Assembly: GCA_045631905.1 (NCBI GenBank)
Contig: JAZQVO010000017.1
Span: 1-64,000 of the forward strand
Direction of reading: 5' to 3'
From: HGM04593 sp045631905
GTDB taxonomy: Bacteria > Bacteroidota > Bacteroidia > Bacteroidales > Bacteroidaceae
DNA length: 64,000 nucleotides
The notes below the pieces were generated by a model. The model was given only the letters and a program-made list of their open reading frames with translations, was not told where the DNA came from and did no database searches. Made by a program: the position numbers and the translations under genes. Each line of letters begins with the position of its first letter. Positions within the stretch are counted from its first letter, which is position 1. Of this stretch, positions 20,801 to 30,100 are shown one piece after another.

Positions 20801-23323
20801 GCTATCATATGCGTTATTGCCTTTCAATGCTTCGAGTTGCGAGAGCACTGTTGCTTTCTGCGCGGTCGCATAACTCTCAATCAACCCGGCTGCAACATCT
20901 GCATCAACCTTTTCGAAGTCCCATGTTGCACCATCATCGTTTACTTGGTCATTTCTCACAACCGTACCACTACCACCATAGTCGGCCCACGCATCTGTGG
21001 GATTTTGAGCACTCGATGATATTTGTGTTTTAGCTATGGCATAACCATCGCGATTCTCGGCCGCTCTGTTGTTGGGCTGAATGTAATAATCAACGCCTTC
21101 AGCATTCCAGACATTATAGTTACTGCATAATAAAGGAGTTGCAGCATTATGTATCTTTGCCACATAGGCATTGGGGGTTGCCTCGCCTGTAAAATAGAAG
21201 AGGTTATTTATCGACAGGCTTTGTGCGTTACATTGTGTCATCTGAGATATTACACCTCTATATGTTGCATATCCTGTGCCCTCATCGTCTTTTGCACGCA
21301 TATTTCTAATGTAATAGAATGTAGGAACCTCGTCTGCTTCGGTAGTGTAATCAAAAGGTTTCTTTATTGCAAAACGAGCCTCCAACACCATGCCGTCGGA
21401 AAGTTTATCAAACTCCAATGTAGGACCGAGGTTGGTTTCTCCATTAAAGAATCCCTCGAATACATAATAGTCGAAGCCTTCGGTTACCGACGCAACAGGC
21501 AAAGCCGACTCCTTATTATATATTGCGACGTGAGAGTTCTGTATTACATTCTCACCAATCTTCAAACTTCCATATTGCTGATACATGTAGATACCATAGC
21601 TCGGGTTGTTTACAGTTACCTGCTTCTCTCCCTCGGCCAAGGCTATGGGGAGGAACACAAAGTCGGTACAATAGTCTCCGGCTGTTTGGTCGAGAGGTGA
21701 TGTTGTTGCATCGGGAGCAGCAAAACCATCACCACTGTTTGCCACCGCCAAGTATCCGCTTGCATTATCTATCAAAGGCACACCATGACGGTTGGTTCCG
21801 TTAGTATTTATCGACCACTCATAAACTTCGCTGCTCACCGTTCCGTTTGCGAGATATACATTTTGTGCCTCGTTATAGAATGCCATAAGACCATTACCGC
21901 GGTCCTGACACTCCCAAACATACGCATCGTTGCTTGCATCGAAACTACCGTTTGCCAACAGAGAAGTACCATCGGTGCTTATATCGCGGTTCACCCATGC
22001 ACCACCCGAATAGGCATCGGCATATATGCGGTATCTATTACCCGGCATGGGAACACCCGACAACAATTTAACATCGGACGGATAGCTGTCCAAAATAGTA
22101 TTATATGTTTCTGTTGTTGCACTGACGGGCAATGTGTTATCGAAGTAGTTCAATGAATTTGTAATAATTTCACCGGCTCTTCCGCTTCCGGGGAGAACAT
22201 AAAGTTCCGACAAGGCCATACACGTGAAATTGCTGGTATATCTCTCTATGGCTGTCAAACGTATATATCGGTACGATTCTCCTAAGGACAAAACACCCGA
22301 CGCATAATTGGTGTTTGTCGCCAAACCGGTTTCAAAAGGTTCTCCTATATTTACAAATTCACCATTTTCCTCGTTGCATGCACTCAGTTGCACTTTAATT
22401 GGAGCATTTGTCGCATTTGCACGGCGCGACATATACAAGCGCAAGTCGCTTATACGCACCCCTAAATCGAGCTGATAATAGTGATATTCTCCTTCGATGT
22501 TATGATGCCAGTTTGTAACATTATAAGTATTTAAATTACCATCTATAAGGTTCGATTTTGCACCTTCTCCTTCAAACTCATGGTTAGAGCTTATTTTGCT
22601 TGCATCTTGTACATAACCATAAATCTTTTGTGCCGAGTAGATGTCGCAACGGCTGAAAACGTGCAACTCCTGAATTCTATCATATTGAGTGGGAGTAACC
22701 TCTTCTACCTTATAAAAAGCGTAAGGGTGACCGGTACTCCAGCTTGCGTAAGTAGCCGGGTTAGCGTTCCAACAATCATTTCCACCACCGCTTGTTGTCA
22801 CAAGGAAAACTTTATCTCCGGTAGAAATATCGGCTGATGCTACAAATGTAACATCGTCCTCGGCCACAGAGCCAACACCTGCAAGTTTATTTGTGAATGT
22901 ATCGTGAGCTTTTGCGGTTGTCCACTCCAATATATTCAATTTAACACCGCTCTCGTTATTGGTAGAACCAAGCCCCACGTATGTGCCCGAAGATAGCGAC
23001 TTTACAAAATAGTCATAATCGACATCGGCATCGTCGGCCTCGGACAAGGTAAAGAGATGACACTCATTATATATATGAGCATCTTTCTTTTTTGTTTCAT
23101 TCATTCCAAGCCCGGTCCCGCTGTTATACAAAAAACCGGAACGGTCCTCGGAGTTACCAATTGTAGAGGCATTACCATTAATACATGTATTGAAAATCAT
23201 GTATTTCTCGCCGGGTACCAGCGTGGAAACACGTTCTGTGGGCCTATAATACTTGTCAGCCCATACGTTTGCCGTGCCCAATACCAACAACAGCAAACAT
23301 AAATAAATACTTCTTGTTTTCAT
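14837..23323 (-). CDS. Giant secreted multidomain protein, module 1 (2828 aa)
   Basis: A signal peptide (LCLLLLVLGTANVWA, cleaved near residue 22) precedes a very long extracellular protein. Approximate order: beta-rich N-terminus; F5/8 type C (discoidin-like) domain 217-380; trefoil-like module 415-555 (RYRIYADAYSGGAWVNRD); four copies of a repeat opening with YYxxKNxR-ATYxGD and ending WxFEEV (665-805, 890-1025, 1112-1405, 1485-1612), the third split by a LamG-like insert at about 1165-1335; a sheet module 1694-1818; a second F5/8C domain 1840-2010; helical and beta regions; and a short tail VYDIQGRKVEKITEPGMYIV followed by a VNG-type end, resembling a sorting or anchoring tail of Bacteroidales secreted proteins. 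Likely a cell-surface or released glycan- or matrix-binding protein; no catalytic site seen. The paralogue lies just upstream. Confidence 0.85.
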   Translation of the reverse strand: MKTRSIYLCLLLLVLGTANVWADKYYRPTERVSTLVPGEKYMIFNTCINGNASTIGNSEDRSGFLYNSGTGLGMNETKKKDAHIYNECHLFTLSEADDADVDYDYFVKSLSSGTYVGLGSTNNESGVKLNILEWTTAKAHDTFTNKLAGVGSVAEDDVTFVASADISTGDKVFLVTTSGGGNDCWNANPATYASWSTGHPYAFYKVEEVTPTQYDRIQELHVFSRCDIYSAQKIYGYVQDASKISSNHEFEGEGAKSNLIDGNLNTYNVTNWHHNIEGEYHYYQLDLGVRISDLRLYMSRRANATNAPIKVQLSACNEENGEFVNIGEPFETGLATNTNYASGVLSLGESYRYIRLTAIERYTSNFTCMALSELYVLPGSGRAGEIITNSLNYFDNTLPVSATTETYNTILDSYPSDVKLLSGVPMPGNRYRIYADAYSGGAWVNRDISTDGTSLLANGSFDASNDAYVWECQDRGNGLMAFYNEAQNVYLANGTVSSEVYEWSINTNGTNRHGVPLIDNASGYLAVANSGDGFAAPDATTSPLDQTAGDYCTDFVFLPIALAEGEKQVTVNNPSYGIYMYQQYGSLKIGENVIQNSHVAIYNKESALPVASVTEGFDYYVFEGFFNGETNLGPTLEFDKLSDGMVLEARFAIKKPFDYTTEADEVPTFYYIRNMRAKDDEGTGYATYRGVISQMTQCNAQSLSINNLFYFTGEATPNAYVAKIHNAATPLLCSNYNVWNAEGVDYYIQPNNRAAENRDGYAIAKTQISSSAQNPTDAWADYGGSGTVVRNDQVNDDGATWDFEKVDADVAAGLIESYATAQKATVLSQLEALKGNNAYDSEVLTNEIARINAIAPSTTAEWLALAQELGVTYENVASLARVFPTLTTDINNPVWYYVKNIRDTAIPYATYQGDAVEMIETGAPTSKTLFYFTGEESVTSLGTKALKVKIHNFSTANVMAAINNWTEQGTYYYIYHRTGTNPGFIISTAPDFYTSGWSDHGGANSNAIKDYLPGDDGSTWVFEEVTDFKTPLADYIAGIKTAEAGELDALKSSDEYYDSIIDDYKTYVNGLATSEVTYVAQLSLKNKIEAVSSIVTNSVFKLPRLSTESEKYYYRIENRKSENKFIGYEGDTETISLTTEERAKQLFYFTGEKTTCVNGLPALRVKVNNILNDNKLADGSQLYFDNLSQTGAGVEGQSVGIGQTLSGAGRWVINLAVQRTTTDASFNNYGTALLATDPAALNSTFDNGFQIYLEKDGDMLLRQGDVRTYFEPTNKNWNTCKFVLAYGRNNFTIRADFDGAEIVEKTITHMQTLNDITELYTALPAGINITNLKAYSIASALSWTVDGNYMYIAHTENNDNPGLGIITGDANPANLGLNNNGGHGETVAMYSANDGGSHWSFTEVTSYAAYEVNERNAEKVAFNSAVEAKPILYAPATITYINGEYDALNVEGDDMASLADCLTALATIRAKWEISSDLLPELTTDEQLPVWYAIKNVRSGKYATYAGDEAKLTQGVAPSNGSLFYFTGENNGGPLKMHNFMTDKLSETNNKWSVEGKDYYFVKYDHETNPGYVISNKATLNDNNTAWNDEGQSTVTNYGAQDAGSTWLFEKVYNFEPVFALNKRIEENLASLDCIANNPSAFYVANTEDQTDLKNNLETLRATYADGTYANCSIADATLKTYEEALNALYTQTKLMYFKSKLGDYWLGTNATILNATNYEPVHTNVWNAQYVGLGKYYIYNEAANKYVGRCADSNGSTLGVVPNVANAGLYTFVLQSDGSYIIESADVKGAYLKLNVANLLTVTTTADATLDAVKWEITRTPIEKILISDELYAKAASLVWTEMASINSEHGLVHQANMITSNYPAVDASGNPNDGTGYPALIDGVNSTYFHSAYDAAHGGVPSANSPHYLQFDLGEGHEVSSLYLYMLARNQNNRPTKIKVEVSNTGNDGDWTLINGELPTDLNHQTMFLSGLIGDESEGATKYRYWRFTVIETNTRTIFFSLAEFMLFKNEDYVKSFFEGANRFYNTHFELLDIVKGAIQYLSSEAVNYIQRKEAGLDIATPYEEQKIGYYNIVKYEAMKNAYDYCNGLLNQGDVTAEALELAWKELEEAVAVYTDSRNCPVFYVYNAYEDGFSNKLAVSYTGTEFDTKELSKWDYTQMFYALHLMSSDFMRINPDDPESESPFERHLISYNGRKNIYNSNFVEFTAIKDWRSVNGYEGEENTAFNIDVNTSSSGNDYLTVTSVGLYLRTGNSSEIDETTQQYNNRQSAWYITYICEKKHLDEVGENTLESMNRLYMAYNMLKVRQERIGPDFNQYTWVGDNVEAFENDMRIAELILSSSMKEVADALQSGVISGDISFNHDYLNSLSTTLNSYLDCFEMNMPKTGRYYRFSGMTNRGVAQDYYITSEAVQHSTGGAGNQYTISMKPLYTDEATYAQNEETTIYYFGEFDGLTYNPGWLTDNTPKSYLMAYKTGRYLGVGCGYRPTESEYNNWTGLRDNWNFEIIHQDKAKVVPVNFSKSVTAYSSPAYAIKSGTHFLYAGNDYVDRSIDPRQAAAGDYWKHDWAIELVEELPVTIGETLMSSYYVPVELQIPEGITAYILYADKVTTENSDMNVVTEQAHEAGYDVFCLMAIKGGILPAATPVLLKAKEAKTYHFKINYEPTITSEEAKRATYTYKEGFEDIDNLLKGTHETDFIEEVDNATHYVLANKQSRGVAMYKMTMKNLGNYTSYNYTHNYTGTFAKKVFLNSAHRAYLPFSTTSQPASAYLFSVRKDMFEGTTGIDGVVNEELNGSKFKGDVYDIQGRKVEKITEPGMYIVNGQTILVK

Positions 23324-23388
23324 ATTGATGTTTTGTTATAATTTCTTTATATATAAGCGCACAACACGCCATTATACATTAAATTTTG

Positions 23389-23420
23389 CAAAAGTATATA
23401 TATTCATCAAAAAAAGCAAA
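23389..23420 (-). promoter_or_regulatory. Promoter of giant module 1
   Basis: On the minus strand TTTG (23417-23420), 20 bp, then TACTTTTG (23389-23396), about 65 bp before the giant gene's start codon. Confidence 0.7.
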
Positions 23421-23464
23421 AAAAATTATTTTTTAACTCAAAACTGATATAAAAAGGAGTATGC

Positions 23465-23544
23465 GCATCAATGAACAACCGTCTGATTATAAAAGCAAAG
23501 GTAATCTCCCCCAAAAAGCAACCGGCACCGTAAAAAGCAGAGCG
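23465..23544 (-). repeat. Intergenic tandem repeat, copy a
   Basis: First of three copies of an about 80-bp sequence starting GCATCAATGAACAACC and ending with CGGCACCGTAAAAAGCAG on the plus strand. On the minus strand it carries TACCTTTG (23496-23503), a -7-like box. Confidence 0.8.
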
Positions 23545-23614
23545 CAGCACTTTCGAGATTTCTCGTCGCTATCGCTCCGTCGAAAAGAGACGTTTTTTTA
23601 CGTACTTTCTGTGT

Positions 23615-23692
23615 GCATCAATGAACAACCTTATGATTATAAAAGCAAAAGTAATCTCCAAAAAAGACACCGGCACCGTAAAAAGCAGAGCG
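23615..23692 (-). repeat. Intergenic tandem repeat, copy b
   Basis: Second copy, starting 150 bp after the first and about 90 percent identical over the shared block. It also has a minus-strand -7-like box, TACTTTTG (23646-23653). The flanking TTTTTTACGTACTTTCTG precedes both this copy and copy c. Confidence 0.85.
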
Positions 23693-23783
23693 TTTGGTTC
23701 TTTGCGCGACAAAGAACATATAAGAATCTTGTTTTATAGAGAGAATAACCGGGGAACAACACCTTTTTTTTACGTACTTTCTG

Positions 23784-23850
23784 CTCATCAATTAACAACC
23801 TTATGATTGACATACCGCAAGCAAAAGTAATTTTCAAAAACCATCGGCAC
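23784..23850 (-). repeat. Intergenic tandem repeat, copy c (degenerate)
   Basis: Third, more diverged copy, 169 bp after copy b, sharing CATCAATTAACAACCTTATGATT and GCAAAAGTAAT. The minus-strand -7-like box TACTTTTG (23822-23829) is kept although neighbouring bases have changed. Confidence 0.75.
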
Positions 23851-23851
23851 A

Positions 23852-23887
23852 CAAAAACAAACGGGGCGACCAAAAAGTCGCCCCGTT
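23852..23887 (-). terminator. Terminator of giant module 2
   Basis: On the minus strand AACGGGGCGAC pairs with GTCGCCCCGTT around a 5-base loop, followed by TGTTTTTGTG. It sits 13 bp after the small-protein gene. Confidence 0.88.
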
Positions 23888-23899
23888 ACATATTGTAAA

Positions 23900-24079
23900 T
23901 TATTCTTCTCCCCAAATATTCTCCCAGGAGCCTAAATGCTCCTTGACCTGATCACCAGCATGACCTCTTTCATCATCATCTTCACGAAACGGAGAGGTCT
24001 GCAATATACCGGTACACAGATTATCTGTAACATTTATGTTTATAATGTTCGCCAACGGGCAAATATATTTCTTCTTCAT
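23900..24079 (-). CDS. Small LGSWENIWG-tailed protein of module 2
   Basis: A 59-residue protein starting MKKKYICPLANI. The start at 24079 is supported by AGAAAGGAG nine bases upstream, an unusually clear ribosome-binding site for this phylum; the frame also extends upstream to a TTG directly abutting the giant gene's stop. The middle is charged (REDDDERGHAGD) and the end is LGSWENIWGEE. It aligns with the small protein of module 1 at MKK-Y--P-A and at the exact nine-residue LGSWENIWG. No signal peptide, Cys pair or named domain is seen. The position directly after the giant gene and before the terminator implies co-expression. Confidence 0.82.
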   Translation of the reverse strand: MKKKYICPLANIININVTDNLCTGILQTSPFREDDDERGHAGDQVKEHLGSWENIWGEE

Positions 24080-24103
24080 ACCTAAAATCTCCTTTCTACC
24101 CAA

Positions 24104-27100
24104 TTACTTAACAACAATCTTTTTACCATTCACGATGTAGATACCGGGAACTGTTATCTCGTCGATGCGACGACCTTGCAGGTCGAATATACCCTCGGCA
24201 ACAGGCTCGCAACCAACCTCGTGACGATAATCATCAATTATATCCTCTATTCCCGTTGTGGGCCCCATGTTGAAGCGCAAAGTGAACGATGCAATGTTAC
24301 CAACATCTTTTTTGTCGAACACGAAGAACACTTTATTTGCTTTTGACACGATGTGACGTCCTTCGTCGCTATTTGGATAATACAACACACCGTTACTGTT
24401 ATACTCCTCATAAATCCAATAGAGTTTGGGAAGATCTTTACTCATCTGGAACATGTAGATGTTGCAATCGCCCCTCTCATCGTCGAGAGTAGCACAATCG
24501 ACAACAATATTGTACAACGAACCATAGAGCACACCATCGAGCTTGTCGGTAGCTTGCTCGGTACAAGGTGTGGTGCTGTAATAGAACTTATATGTTCTCT
24601 TCTCGCCTGTTCCCGTGAAATTATTGGGGTCGCTCGAAATACCATCGACCTTCAACAACACAGGTTCGTTAGCAGGGAGGATACCGTTATCGTATGACTT
24701 CATTGATATATAACGGTTACCAAACACAGTGCCCTCTCTTGCAGGCCAGTATGCATGCAGACCTTCGGGAACTTTTGCGTCATAGCCAAGTATGAACGCT
24801 GTGTGACCATGCGAGGGCAAATCGGTTGTTGCGAATATCTTTTCGTAATCGCGCACCTCCTCGATGTACCACTTATACCTATTAACACCTTCACCATTAT
24901 CGGGTGTGTTGCCACCGCTCACAACAAGAGTTTCATCGTTGTTACTCTGCATGTAATCGCCCTCGATGTTAATATTCACCTTGCTTGCAACCAGAGGATC
25001 GACATCTACAACAGTAGCTTCGACATCACCATCGTTTACAATCCACGAAACATCTTTTCCATTATGCAACGAAGTTGAATCGGCTCCAAAAGCAGACATA
25101 TGACTCTGTGTATGTAAGTTCTTTACCACAAAATTGTTTACAATATCATCGGTCAGATGCATATCGAACACAAAACTTGAACAATATAAATCATTTGTTT
25201 CGGCTTGTGTTCTATCAAAAGCTGTACCATCATTTTTCACAACCATATACTTGCCACCTGTATATTCGGCCATATTGAACAAAACATCTCTCTTGGTAGC
25301 GTCGTATTTTGCAGGGACATCGCCAAGCATCATGTGATAGTTATTGGTGTCAGCCAAATACTTACCGTTACCATTTTGGAACGAGAATGTATTATCGTCG
25401 TTTTTTATACATGTCCAGCTAAAAGCATCTGAATCGACAAAATATGAGGTTGCCGACAGCGAACCATTATTATCGCAAAGGTACAGTTTGTTACCACTCG
25501 CCAAATTGGCATAAATGTGATAAGTAGCATCGGGTATGAGCCCATTAGGCAGAGGTTCCACCTGTGCAAGCTCTTTATCCTCGAAGAACCAAACACCACG
25601 GCTGTCGTACTCGTACTCGTCGCAGGGAACAAACACTATATCGGTAGTGTGGTTGGTATTTTTCGCATCGGAACGACCTGTGCTTTGATCGAAACTACCA
25701 CCATCGTTCTTTACAACAAGATAACGACCACCATTAGCATCAACATTATCAGTCCACAATGTTGTACCTGCATATATACCACCTGCTCTTCCTACCTGGA
25801 ACAGATGCTCACTACCCGAAAGTACTTTGTGTGCAAGATACTTACTGCCATCGCCCACATTACGGAACGAATATTTATTGGTGTTTGCATCTTTTGAGCA
25901 AACCCACATATAAGCCTCGGAACCGCGTTCGGTGCTCATTTGTAGCGCACCACCGTTATTATAGAAATAACGGCTCACGAACTTACCATCGTAATAAGTA
26001 TTTGCATAAATATAATACTTTTTACCGTCCTCGGGAGCACCCGACAAGACATCGCCATATATATTTCTCATAACAACCTTGTTATGCTCGTCTACGGCAA
26101 GAAATTTGTCGGTTCCACCATTATATGCAGGACGTATAGTGTAGAGACGTCCCCTCTTGGGGTGCAGATACTCGACTTTGTCGGCACCATTGTATTTTCT
26201 CACAAGAGCCACCATCTCGTTGAAGGAGTCTTTGCTATATACATCGGTTTCTGCACATTCGTTGTATATTCTGTTCATATCGTCCCAGAGAGCAGCAAGT
26301 TCCTTGTAATATACACGGCACTCATCTATTCTCCACAAATCGAGCATCTGCTCCATGTGAGCTTTAAAATCGGTAACCTCTACAAATTCCCATGTAGAAT
26401 AGCCGTCGCTGCCAAGATATGTGTTTATGCTGGTATTTCTGGTACCATTTTTATCCTCGACATTACTCCAACCCAGATTACCATCATCGGGACTCTTTAC
26501 CACAATCGCAAGACCGGGATATGTAGTATTTGTCGATGGCATAATAAACCAAGTATTCTCGCCATGCTCCTCGTTCCATGTCATAGTCTTGATAGTCTCA
26601 CCCTTGATGCTTGTGATATTTATTCCATTTGGGATAGCGGTACAAACCTCAGTTACATCTTTCATCACCACGTTAAGGTTCTTGAGATTAGCCTCTTTTC
26701 TCTCGGTTTTTCCAAGCGAATTGGTAACCTCTATTGTTATATAGTTGCTACCGTTGTACGAAAGAACAATCTTGAAATACGAATATGCACCACGTGTGTG
26801 TTCGAAGTTAAATGTATCCCAACCTGTAAGTTTCACAACAATATCACCATCGGCTTGCAAATAGAACTGAAAACCTCCCGAGTAGTTATCGGCAAGGGCG
26901 TTTTGACCCGATGCCAAAAGGCTCGAACCCCAGTGGTTGAATGTTCGACCATCTGAACCACCCTCTAAGGTAACCTGCCATGCAGTATTCGCTTTCAGTG
27001 TTTGGAACTGAGAAATTTTTTGGTTTACAACACCGTCACCAATCACCTTGTCTTCGAAAAGTTCATCGTTACCACTAACAAGAGTGCGGTCTACAACTGT

Positions 27101-30100
27101 TTCGTCATAAGAATCGCCACGGTGTGTGTGTGCCTTAAAGTTGTGTATGTGTCCCTGGAAATACTCGCCTATTCCATTCTTGTTAATCACGTCACCCGAT
27201 ATGTAGAACAAGTTATCGAGTTGCTTCACTGTTTCGCTGTCACTTACATCGAAAAGTTGCATATTCTCGTTCTCTTTCACATACTTCGCAATGTGATTGG
27301 GCGATGCTACGTTTCTCACATAGTACCAATTAGGATTATAAGGGTCGGTCTTTGTATTCTCCTGACACACACTTGTCAAAGGCAACGCTAGCGTACCATA
27401 GTTTACTTCAAATTTATAAGTATAAATATCATGAGTAATTTCTATGAGTCTTGCAATATTACTATCATCGCTGTATCCCATAGCCTCATTTTCCAAAGCC
27501 TGCACAAGTGCGCGGTATGCATCAATCTTCGATTGATTGTAATTATTGGGATAAGCAGGGGCTGTTGCATTCTCCTGTTCTGTTAAAATTTCATATATTT
27601 TATCGGCCTCAGCATCTATATACTGTTTAATTTTTTCGCACAAACCGGTAACTTCCTCGAAAACCCACAAGGCACCGCCATCTTCGACATTGTAGCTGAG
27701 CACCTTATTTATTGCGGCTTGGTCGTTACCACACAAACCTTCGGGGTTGTTTTTTTCGTCGAGCTTAGTGCTAGTAATTGCAAAACCCAGTTTACCATCA
27801 CATTCGTTTGGCTGAATATAATAGATGTTACCTGCCGGTGTCCAATTAGTTGCCGAATAGAGTTGCTTTGTTGTGATAATGCTGTTTATAAATGCAGAGT
27901 AATGCGAATGATCAACAAATTCACCATCGGTAAAATAGAACATCGTCTCCACACCTATCTCCTCGCTCCACAACATGTTGGTTGTTTCACCTGCAAATTT
28001 TACATATTTCCCGTTGCGCACATTCTTTATGGCATAGACATGGGGGGCATCATTAGAGTATTTTTCAGGTGTTCCTACAATTTCAAATTTAGCAGTCAGG
28101 TAGACAATTTCTGCGATTTCGTCATACTCTATGGTTGTACCAATAGATGTACCACCTGCATCGACAAGGTCGATAAAATTGTGATACCCAGGTACGGTAG
28201 ATGTAACCACAGGCATTGTAGAATTTTCATCGACAATGCACGAGAAAGGCAAAACGAAATGTTCTCCCTCATATGTTACATAAGAGTTACGTTTGGTGAG
28301 GGGCTCACCCATTATTGTTATTTTCTTCTCTCCCGGTTTGTTGAGAACAGGCAGGAAGACAAAGTCGGTACATATATTCTTTGTCTCATCTAGCTTAATT
28401 ACTGTTTTATTTACACCATCGACGGTTGTTGTCTCCTTGTACATTTTATAACCTGTCTGGTTCTGCGCCATGTTTACTCCGGGTTCCCACGTTGCTCCGC
28501 TATTATACACAGCAAGATACTCGCCACCGCTATTGAACAAGGGAACACCGTGTCGGTAGGTCTCGTTGGTACTAAAATCCCATGAATAGACAGCATCGTC
28601 TGTTGTTCCGTTAGCGAGATATTTACCTGTTTTCTCATTTTTGAAAGCAAGTTTTCCATTAGGCAGTTGCACGCACTCCCATACAAAATAGTCGTTATCG
28701 GACTCAAACGGCTTCGATGCTACCAATTCACCGGCATCGTTGGTGCTCACATCGCGGTTCACCCATGCACCTCCCGAATAGGCATCGGCATATATACGGT
28801 ATTTGTTACCGGGAAGGGGCACACCCGACAACAGTTTAACTTCGGCGGCCTCGTTGTTGAGGCGAAGAAGATGGTTTGTATACACTGAGGCGGTGGCATT
28901 TATGGGCAACTCGCTGTCGAAATACTCTCGGGCATCTTCTATAATATCGTTGTTCGGCAGAACATAAAACTCGGAGAATGTAAAGAAGCGCGACCCCGTA
29001 TTTGTTTGGTTTACAGTGAATCGCAAATAACGATATGCTGTGCCCGATACTATGTTATTAGAATAGTAATCGGGTACTTGCTCATCGGTGGGAAGACCGG
29101 TGAGGGTTGTAATATCGTTCCAAACTGTTTTATCGTTAGAACCTTGAATTAATATTTCGGTTGGACGGTTGTTGTTATTCTGCATACGTTTCTTGAAGTA
29201 TATATGAAACGCGTTTGTTGTTACACCATCGCCCAAATCGACCTGCAAATAGTGTTTTTCATCGTCGGGACCGGGGTTGTGACCGGAATATCCACTATGA
29301 AAATATGTAGCATAGTCGCCATCGAGCAAGCCTTGATAGCCGGTACCATCTACGGGGTTCGAGGGGTAGTTGCAAGAATACGAGCTGTAATCACCTATCT
29401 TAACATAGCCATAAATCTGCTGTGCCGAATAGATGTCGCAACGGCTGTATATATGCAAATCGCGAATATTGCTATAATATTCGGGCCACACCTCGTTCAC
29501 ACGGTAGAAAGCAAAGGGCTGACCGGTCTGCTCTGTTTTAAAGCCGTTACCGGCTTCGTTACAGCTCCAATACCAATCGCCACCGTTCCACTTTACAATA
29601 AATGCGCGTTCCGTCTCTGTCATGTTGTAACCTCGCATAATTGTATAGTTTGAGAGCTCCGAATAAATATCTATTTCCTCCTTAATGGTACCGTTGCTCA
29701 CATAGTTACCATTACCATCGTATTGTGTATCGCCTGTGGCACTCTCCCATGGATATATGGCAATTGCGCCATCTTTGTTTTCTTTAAGGTTTCCATCAAA
29801 ATCGACATATGCCTCATAGGCTACCGACTTCAAATAGTAAAGATTGGGGGTATCAGATGCCTCCAAGGTAAAGAGGTGACAATCGTTGTAAATATCAATA
29901 TCTTGCTCTTTACTCTTTGTAAGACCGAAACCGGTACCGCTATGATATATGAAACCGGTATGGTCGGAATAGGTTTTTTCGTCGTCTGTTACCAGAAGAA
30001 TAAAATCGACAATCGTTGCGGTGCCCATGTCGCCCTCCCCGGGATCTACATTATCCCAGTCGGTCTTTACACGCATACGATACTTTCCGGGCACTTGTGG

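Larger units (their letters stand above)
23324..23899. other. Intergenic region between the two giant modules
   Basis: It contains the promoter of module 1 (23389-23419), a block of three imperfect tandem repeats (23465-23850) and the terminator of module 2. Short frames across the repeats have no family signal and translate the same repeated DNA, so I do not call them genes. Confidence 0.75.

Noticed and set aside
23461..23739. Plus-strand open frame of 92 codons with repeated NEQP-DYKSK phrase
   Set aside because: The repeated peptide only mirrors the tandem DNA repeat; no promoter, family or start signal.
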